Positions 48,717-60,097 of a stretch of DNA of 64,000 nt are shown here, piece by piece. The stretch is from the NCBI GenBank assembly GCA_009767595.1, contig VSDK01026285.1:71107-135106 (forward strand). Reading direction: 5' to 3'. Origin of the DNA: Symbiodinium kawagutii (taxonomy: Eukaryota; Sar; Dinophyceae; Suessiales; Symbiodiniaceae). How positions within the stretch are numbered: position 1 is the first letter of the stretch; each line of letters begins with the position of its first letter. The notes beneath the pieces were generated by a model, which had not been told where the DNA came from, ran no database searches, and saw only the letters and a program-made list of their open reading frames with translations. A program made the position numbers and the translations under genes.

Positions 48717-49709
48717 AATGATGAACCACCTTAATTGACATCTATTACCCTCCGGCAAACTAAGATGGCAATGGAAAATCCACCATTTCGTTGGAAAACC
48801 GTCGGAAATCAGCTACGAATGGTGGATTCTCAATTGCCAGGTTAGTTTACCAGAGTGTTGTAACCATGATTCACCACTTGGTTCTGATGATTGAATGAAT
48901 GATTGATGATTAATAGGCATACATTTTGAGCTGTTGTGTTGGGTAACTTTGCAAAGACGTCATCAGAGGCTATTCAGCGGAACCAATGGAAGTGACATAC
49001 AGTTGAGGTTGATAGTCATGATCTACAAGAGTTGATAAATCTTCAAACGTACCGCTTACTACAGGTTCATTCGTGTTCAATAAGGATTGATAAAAGTCTG
49101 TGTGGTGATGACGATGGTTGATAGTGATTGAAAAGAAAATGGTTGACAGTAGTAGATTCAGCTCACACTAGGGTGACTGACAGTGGTTGGTCGGTCGGTC
49201 GGCTTGTTGATTAGTGATGTTCAAGTATCATTACAGCGGCTTAATGGTAGTTAGTGAGATCAGACATTAGTCAATTACTAGTGGTGATGGTTGAGAATAT
49301 CATCATGACCTTGTGCGCATCATGCTTAAGATCACCAGTAGTGGCGATTCATTACTATTACATTGATGACAATAAAAATAGAACACTTGGCATGTCAAAA
49401 CCTTGGGTGTGTCACTTTGTACTGAAAGCAGCTGTTTATTTGCCAACCTGATAGAGGTGGTGTAGTAGTGGCCGAATCTCCCATTGGCAACCATCATGAA
49501 CCATTACTACTGTAACCACTTCACTCAGTACTACTCATGATCATTGACGGCCATCATTAATGACCATCATTCATCATTTACCATTAGTAGCATCATCAAT
49601 AACTCTGGTTGGTGGGTGAAACATTGTTTCAATTTTCCCAAATGTATGAAACCAAATGGTCGGTTGGTTGATTTTGCATAACGGGGCAGTGATCCAGCAC
49701 TCCATTGCC

Positions 49710-49838
49710 ATGACACCCACTGTGGACCGAACTCTTCGAGACGAAAAGCCTCGGCGGCCTGAGGTATTGTGGCCCGGCACTGGGTGCCGACACCGGAAAA
49801 TGTGCACCTACCCGAAGGTCAAGCGGGTGAACTGGTGG
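49710..49838 (+). CDS. Candidate exon, possibly a first exon
   Basis: ATG 49710 (ATTGCCATGACA) opens MTPTVDRTLRDEKPRRPEVL, then WPGTGCRHRKMCTYPKVKRV and NWW. The reading is basic and protein-like; GT dinucleotides that could serve as donors occur after CCGAAG (49818) and after TGGTGG (about 49839). The frame is also open upstream. It lies 2 kb before the first placed DGAT2 exon and could be its 5' exon, or belong to another gene. Confidence 0.3.
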
Positions 49839-51156
49839 GTTATACATCACAACCGGTGAGTAATAGGTTTACATAGTGGTTGATCATGATTCATCATTGA
49901 TAATGGTACATGATCGTACTGGATACAATCATTGTTAGCCAGTTAATGATGGTTTGTCTATTAGTAGTGATGGTCAATACGACCGTATCTTGTCAAGGTT
50001 GATTGATAGTGGTCAAGCATGGGTCTTACTTACCAGATTGTGAGATGCAGCTTAAGATCTCAGATAAGCACGGCTTCAAATCAGCAATGCTTCATCATCC
50101 TCACCCCCTTTTTTGGATTGATAATTCTGAGCCATCCAGAAATGAGTTGTTTCCCATGAAGTTGCAACTATGGTACTCAATTTTTGTCACCGCTTTTGCT
50201 ATCATCAGTACTACATGTATATACACACGATCGATCTATCTACATGCATTTGTTGATGCACATACACGTATCTTGATATCGGAATTCTATGGATCTTGAT
50301 ATCGCAAATCCGAAGGCCAGCTCACAGTGTCGGGTCAAAATGACCGACTGCCCCGTCTGAGACGCTGGGTGTGGCACAGGGGATGGTGCGGTGACGTTGG
50401 AAAATCCAGGTGATCCCTTGGCAATGTCATAAAACATACTTCGCCAATCCAATGAATTCCATATATTCACGGACTCATTCTTCCAGGAATGGTAGGTGGA
50501 CATCTATAGCGCAACTCGTGGCAGTTCAGGTTACAGAAACAGATATCATCGTCGAAACTGGAAACTAGTTGAAGGACTATCGACAGGATGATACACTGTG
50601 AAGATGGCATAATTTGACGGGTGGAAAATGTAGAGAATCTATAGATGCTATCTTTGTTGACCTTGGCTTCATTAATAGATGTAGGACAGGTTTCAACACT
50701 GAGACTGTCTCTTTCTCTATTCGCTTCTCATATCTACCGTTCACAAACGCAGCAGAACTGCCTTCCCAGAAGACCCAGTGATCGATCTTTCAAACCAGCA
50801 AAGCAGCGGTATCACCAACTTATCATGAAGATCTTCAGTCGGAGAGATCCTGCTGTGAACCAAATCTTGATGTCTGATGCCAAGATCGTCTGTTTTTCTT
50901 TGCCGTTGGCCATTTTGGACCAGACGAACGATTGTTGCTTGGTGAGAAGCATCATTGATGGTTGTTGTTACTGTCATTACGATCCATTTGCTGGCTGTGA
51001 AGCATCATAATCTTTGGGTAGGAACCATAATCAACATTACCAACTCAACCGTTACCTAGACGAGTAGTACCCGGTATACCCTTAATTAGTGGTTGAGAAC
51101 CATTACCAACCATGCTTGCCGAGTTATCAACCATTACCAACCAAACCAGTAAGAAC

Positions 51157-51268
51157 CATGGCTGCACATCTCGCAGCGCTTGGCAGCTGAGGAGAGATCA
51201 CTCCCAGTGTTAGCTCTTTGCTCCAACACATCAGGAAGGCTTACAACCCTATCAGCGCCTTGGAAGGT
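51157..51268 (+). CDS. Possible 5' exon(s) of the DGAT2-like gene
   Basis: ACCATGG at 51157 starts MAAHLAALG and would need a donor before the stop at 51187. Shortly after, a frame reads SSLLQHIRKAYNPISALEG, ending near a GT at 51267. Both look protein-like and sit just upstream of the membrane-anchor exon at 51683. Phases to that exon do not match directly, so another exon must lie between them if this is right. Confidence 0.3.
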
Positions 51269-51682
51269 ATTGGTGTATGGTTATTATCCAGTCTATGAAC
51301 CACTTGTAGTGTTGTAGTGATAACGGAAGCATTTTTTGGCTTCCCTGTTCTAAGGAACCATGATTTAGTGTCGTTTAGTGAATTTTTTTATCCATGATTC
51401 ATCATGATGTAGTCATACTGAGCATGATTAAGCATCATGAAAGGCCAGGCCCTTTGAGCAAAGCAGGGTCAACAGCACCTGTGTCATTTTCTTTAGATTT
51501 GGAATGGGTGTACAATGCGCCTCATTTAAAAAAGACACGTGGCTCATGCTGACGGTCCTCGGCGAGGCCTCCTGTTCTTTGCAGTGCTGCAAGGTTGCTA
51601 CTTCGTGGCTTGGCGATGGTGCAAGGTTCAGTTTAGCTTCTGAGCTTTTGGAATCTCAAAAATGCAGAGCTGTCCCTCTCAG

Positions 51683-54600
51683 GTCGGACCAGCTGCAATC
51701 CCAGCGATTGTGTATGCCTTGGCACGGATACCAAAGTTACGCGTTGCTGCGGGCTCCGCTCTGGCGGCTCTGGGCGTGTTGGCACTTTGGCCAATGCACA
51801 TGGATCGGCCTTATCGAACAGGTGACACTTCGCTCGTGACATGGATGCAGAAGTGGGAAGGATTGGCTGACGATATGGCTTGATGCCCCAAGAAACCATA
51901 TTCCAAGTTTGTGACTTGAAAGATGAAGCCACTGGGGCGCGGGTGAACTACAATTTGGCGGTTCTTCAAGTACGAGTGACCCATGTTGAGCTTCTATGCA
52001 GTCAGCAGAGTAGGGGATCCCACCTCAGCAGGGGCTGCCATTTCCGTGGGGCAAGCGAGTTTCCAAGGGGGGTCTTGATGTTCAGGCCTGTGATGGTACA
52101 AGTTTTGCGGGTTTTTTTCTTGGCATTTGATAAATTCTATGCCAGCCTGGAGAGTGAGAAGTGCGAAAACCAAATTTATACAACTTGGCTATCTCAGAAG
52201 GGGCACTTATTTTCCAGTTCGTGTCTTCGTGACGCAAGCTGTTTGTTAAATGATATCCCTTCAATTGCTGGACAGTTGAAACATGTTGAAACAACTTCAT
52301 GATTGCGCACAGTAGTGTATCCCGATACTATTGTCAAATCTAGGTTGTATTCTCACTGTTCTTGTTGGTGGGAGAAGCTGTTGATAAACCACCCTTGGAT
52401 TGATGTGGCTAGTGAACAGCTGAACTTCACATTATGGATTGGCTCCCAATCATTTGGTTGAACCAAGGGTCCCTGTCAGACCCATGCCAGACCACATTCT
52501 TTCAGAAGTGGTGTCGAGAGCGTCTCTTGCGCTACTTTTCCTTCAAAGCCGTCTTTGAGGATCGGATCGATCCGATCTCAGGAATTTTTAAATCATCATT
52601 TCAGAACAATTGAAGGTAACCAGGGCTTAATGCCCTGCAGAACTAATATTGTTGTGTTGTTGCGGATGATGATTCACCAGTCCCAGACATGATCGGTGCA
52701 TTGCAATGAATAACCATGGTAAAAGTAATTTGTTTGTGGGGCGATAGTGCACGAGCTCATGGTTTGAAGGATGCTATGTCTATGCTTAGTCAACTATTAA
52801 CCAACCATTGAACTCCACCATAATGGCGTAGGAGGGTTCGATGTTTTTTTCATGGCTTCCCATGCTCGGGCAGACTGAGGAAATCAATGCCCCCCTTTTT
52901 GGGCTTCAGCATCATGCAGTGAGTGCTGATTGGTTGTTCTAACGCATATATGTGGGAAAAAATATAATGGGAGCTTGCACGCATGCCAGTTTTCTCATAG
53001 CGCTTCAGCGTTGGAGAAAGCTTGGTTTTCAGAAAACAGAACTGGTTGGTGGTTTTATATGAATATTGTTTTGTTTTCCCTAGTAATTATTACCAAATTG
53101 TTGTTTGACTAATATTTTTCAAAGGGTTGGAAATCACCGACCAGACAAAATTTGAACAAGCTTTTAGATGAACCCAAAATGGTTTGGAAACGAAAGTGCT
53201 GCTTGTGAGATGGAATGGTAGATGGCAAGCAGGTATAAAATGCACAGAAGAATACAGATACAATGCAGATCACATATATATATATAATATGTATACGTAA
53301 TTCTATATGCATTGATAGTATGCAGAATGTGTTCATATGTACACATATTACATATTTGTATATATATATATATATATCATATGAATTTGCATGGAATGAA
53401 CAGGTCCTGCAGAAAAGCCACTTTCACATCATCGAAGCCACATTTCGGTATCTGTGCCCCTTTAGAGGAGCCGCTGGAAAAGGACAGGAAGTACATGTTG
53501 GCGGTGATGCCTCATGGTGTGATACCTTTCGCTAGCACCTTGCCGAAGTTGTGCATCGTGTGGGTCAAAAGAGCTAAACCAAAGGGCAGCGTCATGCGAT
53601 TGAGCAATAGCCCGTGTTGATTGGGGCCTCTCGGTAATTCAGACCATGTGATGCACGACCGTCGAATATGCCCATGGCTGATAACGTTCGATGTGCATTT
53701 TGAGCCACCAGAAGTCAGGGAGTGAGAACAGCTGTCGTGCCGCTTCTGAGGTACCTGCCTCTCCATTGAATTGGAGAAAGAGGGTTTCGTGCCAAACAGT
53801 GGCCTGGATGAACACAGAAGATGCACAAACAATAGAATCTCTTCTACATTGAGCCTAGTTCTATTGAAGGAACTCACACACCCATACACACGCATGCCAA
53901 GATTTTCGGCAAAGCGGACGAAGGTTTTGCTTTGTGACGAGCAAGACACGTCAGCAGGATCACTCGCTCTTGACCTTACACCATGTAGTTCGGAGTTTTG
54001 CTGAGTAAGCAGCAAGGCAAATGATACGAATGGGCTTGTAGAAGATTTACGCTTTATTGAAGTGTGTCAAAGATCACCTTTCAGCACAAACATTGAGTCA
54101 GATCTTTCTTGATCGCGATGTGCGAGGCTAGTTGAAAAATGGTCGGTTGGTACCTCTGGTTAGTTTTAGGGTTTGTAACTATGGCTGTATCCGACGGGGT
54201 TTCAAACACATAGAAACCCACCACTCAGCCCTCGGCCGTACAAGTGTTGGGCGATCATCCACAACTTAGCACAGTTTATCAATGCTTATCATACTCTATG
54301 CTGCCCTGTCCTGCCCTGCCATGCCCTTCTCCACCCTACCTGTATAGTTGCGCCTCAATGCCGTTCCCAGTGTCCTGTCAGGCATCGGAGCCGACATTCT
54401 CTTTCGCATTCCGCTGGGCACCGAGCTACGTTCGGGCCAAGGTTTGCGGGGACTAAAAGACATTGGTTGGTTGGTCAGTAGCCATAGGCTGGTTAGTTGC
54501 TTGGTGGTTGGTTGGTCGGTTGGTCGGTTAGTCGGTTAGTCGGTTGGTCGGTTGGTCGGTTGCTTGCTTGGTTGGTTGGCCAGTTGGCCGGTTGGCCGGT

Positions 54601-57600
54601 TGGCCGGTTGGCTGGTTGGCCAGTTGGCTGGCTGGTTGGGTGGCTAGTTGGTCGGTTGGTTGGTTGGCTGGTCGGCGTCTTGCACTCTTCGACACAAATG
54701 CTGCATGTGCTGAGGCCATTTGCAGAAGATTGTCAAGACAATTTGCCAAGAGGGATGTGCACATTTCTAGAAAGTACTCTTTTCTCTAAAATTCCAAATT
54801 GGTAAATTTTCTTTGTCGGGCACTATCTGGTCATTTTTTACACCTCTCTCTCTTCTCTTTCTCCTTATATATCCATATGTATATGCATGTCAATATATAT
54901 ATATATATAAATATAAATATAAATATAAATATAAATATAGATATGAATATATATATATATATATACACAGACATATACTTCTATATGTCTGTATATGCGA
55001 CGCTGCATACCTCGAGATAGGATTTTTTTCATGGGCCATGGGATGCACCCAGTGATCCTCAATGATGAATCTCTGAGCTGAGGCTGCTGCGGCAGCTGTG
55101 CCGATTTGGAGGGCTCGTCCCCGCTACGCCAGAGTGGCTTGGCATCACCAAGGGGAGAATCCAGCTGTCAAAAAACCAACATTTTCTTTGGATCGCAAAC
55201 GATTTATGGTTGCACTGGGGCCTGGGTGGTTAGTCAACAGCTACAGCTAGACCTCTCATGACATCACCAACTCTTTGCGTTAGCACCGTGTTGTTTTTGC
55301 CACTGTGACTGGCTGCACTTGGCCTTTGAACCATTTCTTGAGTCTTCCAGGGCCCAGGCTTGCCTGGCTGATCATCGAATCATGATCACTAGCAGTGTCC
55401 GCACCACCGATGTGGTATCGTTGCTCTCATCGTGAGAATAGCAGCATCACTGTAGCATCACTCTTCTCACCGCCCTCTTTTGTTCTAGATCTTCTAGATC
55501 TCAATCATCACAATCAATAGACCATCATGATCATTCAAATCATGAATGTCCCCGATAATCCTCCCCTTGGAGTTGTGATCATTCTTAGATGTAACTGCTT
55601 TGCCAATTTCATAGTTGACTAAACCAGCGATAATTTTGGTTGAAAAAAACATGTGATCATTCACAGTTGCCTAAGCCAGTGACCCATCTGCACATCATTT
55701 TTTCTGCGCAACTTCAGTCCGTCCAGAAGTGCCTGATCATTCTGAGTTCTGCAGGTCCATCAAACGCGCGCTGCAGTGGCCGTACCCCAACAATGTGACT
55801 TTCATTGTCCCAGGACCTTTGGATGGTGATCCAAGTTGCTGTTCACGCATGGCGCTTACTGGTGATGGTCAACAGTGATGGTTGATGGGAATCAAAGCAA
55901 GTGCAGTCCAACGAGTCAGGGACGCTGTGGAACGTCACAGACGCGGCGGAAAAGAGTGAAATTGTGTAAAAACATTTGACAGTGGCAACAAACGTGCATG
56001 TCAAAGTTGCAAATGTCAGCTCAGTCATGCTATATTGATTGAGTCAGGAACACCGGGTTCTCAGCGTTTCCAAGATGGCTCTGCAAAAGTGACACCTTTT
56101 TTCAAAGTGTAGTCAGGAACGACCAACGCAACCTCATTTGGGCAAGCAACAAACATAATCCAACAGTAGTCCATAATACAAGACACACACACACACACAG
56201 AGATATATATATATATATAGATAGCACAATATATGCACATTCTCTCCTGTCGATACTTTCTCGTGCGGGCGAAGCACAATTCTGACCTCCAGAGTCTGGG
56301 ACGTGTTTTCGCATCAAGATGCTGGGTGGGTGGATTCTGGCGGGTCGCGGGTCTTAGCCTAGCTTGATCTTATCTCAGGGTGATCACAGGGAGGTTCACG
56401 TCATTGGCATCTGCCAGGTGTACCACTAAGATCGCAAGCCATGGGCTTGTTGTTAACTTTCGTAGGCCAGGATGACTGGGCATTTTCAGGAGCCTTCTCA
56501 GCCTGAAAAATACAGGTAGCTTCCAGTATTGATTGTTGCCATATTTTGAGGCTTGACATGCCCCAGCTTTGGTGTTGCCATGGCTTTGATCCGCCAGCAT
56601 GGCTCACGGTACAGGAGGAATTGCCGAGATCTTCCTGATGCGTCCGGATTTGGAACAGGTCTACATCAAGAGCCGCAAGGGCTTCGTTCGTATGGCCTTG
56701 CAGGTTCGGTCACGAGAGCTAACCGTGGCCCCGTTTGAGCCAGCAACGATTTTGGGGTATCGACAGCGACGGCTGGGATGCCTATGGATTCGGAAAAGCT
56801 GAAGATTAAATGAGAAAAAAATGGATTAAACATTATTGAACGCAACAAAGTGAGATATAAGTGGGATTCCTCTATATTTCTATCAGATGGATAAAAATGG
56901 GTGCATGGACATACTACCTGCTACCCAAACTGGGGGGATTGGATGATACTAGGCTAATCTAGGCTATGGGATGCTGAGCCGTGGCTGGAAAGGGAGTCGT
57001 TATGAACGGTGGTACCCTTCCACTTGCGGACCACTATATATTTTTCATGTATGCAAATATACATAATATATATATATATATATAAATACACATTACATAA
57101 AATGTACCTACATTCATGTAGACGGTGGCATGGAGCCAGTGACAGACACCTCCGCTGAACATCGAGTCATCAAACTCATCGGACTCGTATCCACCTAACC
57201 AGTGGCCGCAAACTGCTGGTTGGATGGTTTAGTTACAGGTGCTGCAAGTGTTGCTCCAGTTGTGCCGTTGGAATGAAAGAACCGGTGGAAACAACCGGCC
57301 GCAAAGGCTTGGGAAGCATCGGTCAGTACCAGACGACATTGGGGATAAGTCTACTCAGCACCATGGGAATAGATGTGGAGCGACTGTGGGAATGGGATGG
57401 TAACAAGAGTATAGATTTTCAATTGCTGAAGGAGGACTCTCCAGAATGTATCCAGACGTTTGCTTTCTCAAGGCTGCTCTATGCATTTTTCAACACCTGT
57501 TTTTCCCAAAACTTCAAAAGCCACCGAAAGACGCCAGGCCGGGGTTGACATTGTCCCTGTCTATGGCCTCGGTCACACGCAGCTCTTTTCTATGTTGGAC

Positions 57601-59556
57601 AAATCTTCGGGCCTGGGGAATTTCCTCATGAAGATCAGCCGAAAATACAAGGCCTGGGGAAACCGCATTGATGCTGAGACCTCCAACATGTACCGGTGTA
57701 CCCATCAGGATGCCCCTACACCAAGTGTGCAACTTGTGACATGGCTAGGGGAAACACGGGCGGCTTTCATGGCTTGAACTGGATCAGCATCCCAAATTCG
57801 TGACTTCAATTGGCTTCAGGGATCTTCGAAGATCTCTATGATCAAGGGACCTCTGTGATTGTTTTGTCATGTCCGCGCTGACCTCTTGTTGTCAAGTTGC
57901 TCCTGCGCGGTTGAAATCTGGGAAGGAACAGGGGACCGGTCAGCCAGGTCTCCCTGCCTTTGAGCTATGGACGCCTTGGCATGCCGCTGGTGCCATATTC
58001 CAAGCCCATTGCAGCCCTGGTTGCTTGGACTTCCAACCAGGTGTCCCCAAGTGGTGGGTCTCCCATGGTCTCCCCATCTACCGTGAGTCACAACGGCATC
58101 ATGGCTTGGCCGCAATTCAGTTGTCATGGTAGGTGATAAGATGTGGTAACTCACTACAAATTTGTCAATCAATTTGTTTCCATTGGGAAATAGTCATAGT
58201 GTGAGCTACCGAAATTCTCCGAGTGCTGGGTGCGGACCAGCGTGACTGTTGGTTTATATAGTATGAAGAGAATTTTCGTCTTAGAGGAAGATTCAACTCC
58301 CAGGGTTGTCATTCATCTTTGCATGGGTAATCCTTGAATCCTACAAAATCAACCTATACATCATATACATCATGGATTCACAAGGATTCATCGATTATCT
58401 TCATGTACCCATCCATAAATCTGGCACATTCTGGCATGATCTATGACTCTGCATAAGCAATCCCAAAACCCTCCATAAGTTGTCACCGATTCCGATTTCT
58501 GCCTGTTTTCCATCCACAAATCCCGCAAAAGTCTTGCAGAAGTCTTTGACAAATGGCGACAAAAACATCTACTCTTCATTCCTTTGGAAATCAAATGGAA
58601 ACCGTCAACAAATTGTGCAGAAGTCACCCATATATCCTGCACACTTTCTTCACGGATCATCCAAAAATGCGACGTAAGCCATCCACATATACATCCGGCC
58701 CAAAGTGTCAAGAAACTATCTGGAAACCCTTCTCGAAGCAATGAGCACTTAATCAATCCTGCATAGATAATCCGTCTAGCATCCGTCGTCCATAAATCCT
58801 GCAAAAGCAATCCAAGAAATCTTGCAAAAGTCATCGATCCCATTGAACTCTGTTTGAAGCATCCATAGTTCAAAGGATCTATAGTATCGATACTCAGGTG
58901 CCCATAAGCCCATGTGGCAGGTAAAGCTTGATTTGTCTTGGTAATTACTTAAGCCACAGGCATCAGAACAGATTCCCGTGCAAGTATTCCTGACCAGAGT
59001 CTTGAAAATACATTGTGCGGAACACTATGAGATGAGGAGGTGTATGTATACGTATATGTATATCTATCTAATCTAATCTAATCTAATCTAACCTAATCTA
59101 ATCTAATCTAATCTAATCTAACCCAATCTAATCCAATCTAATCTACTCGAATCTAATTTAATCTAATCTAATCTATTCGAATCTAATCTAATCTAATCTA
59201 CTCGAATCTAATCTAATCTAATCTAATCTCATCTAATCTAATCTAACCTAATCTAATCTAATCTAATCTAACCCAATCTAATCTAATCTAATCGAATCTA
59301 ATCTAATCTAATCGAATCGAATCTAATCGAATCTAATCTAATCTAATCTTAATCTAATCTTAATCTAATCTTTAATCTTAATCTTAATCTAATCTAATCT
59401 AATCTAATCTAATCTAATCTAATCTAATCTAATCTAATCTAATCTAATCTAATCTAATCTAATCTAATCTAATCTAATCTAATCTAATCTAATCTAATCT
59501 AATCTAATCTAATCTAATCTAATCTAATCTAATCTAATCTAATTTTCTATCTATCC

Positions 59557-59606
<50 letters not shown>

Positions 59607-60097
59607 GAATATTCAAAAAAGTAGACATTTTCATAGACGATGACACTGTTTAACATCTCAAACATGATAGTTCGAATCCTTTGAACTGGTCATGGCATTT
59701 ACCTTCGACAAAGAAACTGCCGTGTCCATTGAGAAGTTTCGCTGAGGTTGGCAAACCCATCCGGGTGGACAAGCCGTATGAAAATCCACCTGAGGAGCTG
59801 GCAACTTGGCGATTGGAAGGTGCTGCCAGCACCAGGCCCTACCACCGCAACGACAATGATGCTGTGAACACTTGGAATGATCAGTCATGGAGATCTAATG
59901 AATATAATGTTATCTATTTAGACATATACAGATACATATACCTACACACGCACATACATTGCAAAACATGTCGATACCACCCTGCAACGTACTACAGCAC
60001 GCTATCACATCATCACTGTCCTCAGGTCGATGAGGTTCATGCGAAATTCATTGCCGAACTTCGCCGAATTTTTGAAAAGCACAAAGGCCTGATCTGA
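51683..60097 (+). CDS. DGAT2: Diacylglycerol O-acyltransferase, DGAT2 family (5' partial)
   Basis: Makes triacylglycerol from diacylglycerol and acyl-CoA at the ER. Exons: 51683-51821, 52468-52559, 53468-53530, (53783-53801, weak), 54382-54412, 55083-55133, 55755-55813, 56615-56703, 57538-57651, 57948-58019, 59747-59800 and 60026-60097. Phases agree; stop at 60095-60097. Landmarks: hydrophobic N-side segment ([16 protein letters not shown]), MPHGVIPF (catalytic PHG block), [93 protein letters not shown], and C-terminal [19 protein letters not shown]. The family usually has HPHG; here Met replaces the first His. About 284 aa are covered, against roughly 320-390 typical, so 5' exons, and probably part of the segment between PHG and FRIP, are missing. 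Confidence 0.9.
54460..54675. repeat. GGTTGGTC/GGTTGGCC degenerate tetranucleotide tract
   Basis: About 215 bp of GGTT, GGTC, GGCC and GGCT units in the DGAT2 intron after the ADILFRIP exon. The open + frames (Trp/Gly/Leu/Val repeats) are by-products. Confidence 0.9.
54893..54966. repeat. AT-rich (AT)n/(ATAAAT)n microsatellite
   Basis: AT dinucleotides flank ATAAAT hexamers in a DGAT2 intron. Confidence 0.9.
58430..58835. repeat. Degenerate repeats of ATCCATAAATCCTGCAAAAG type
   Basis: Variants of CATAAATCCTGCAAAAGTC recur at least five times in 400 bp. The minus strand has a 161-codon open frame whose peptide repeats LLQDLW-like segments in step with the DNA. It lies inside a DGAT2 intron and is read as non-coding repeat. 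Confidence 0.55.
59062..59544. repeat. (AATCT)n pentanucleotide array, about 480 bp
   Basis: Near-perfect AATCT units, variable in the first 320 bp (AACCT, TCGAA, CTTAA variants) and perfect in the last 150 bp. It lies in the DGAT2 intron before the VGKPIRV exon and is followed at 59545-59606 by a CTAT microsatellite. Confidence 0.95.

Noticed and set aside
58388..58873. 161-codon minus frame
   Set aside because: It falls in a degenerate repeat inside a DGAT2 intron and its peptide repeats with the DNA.
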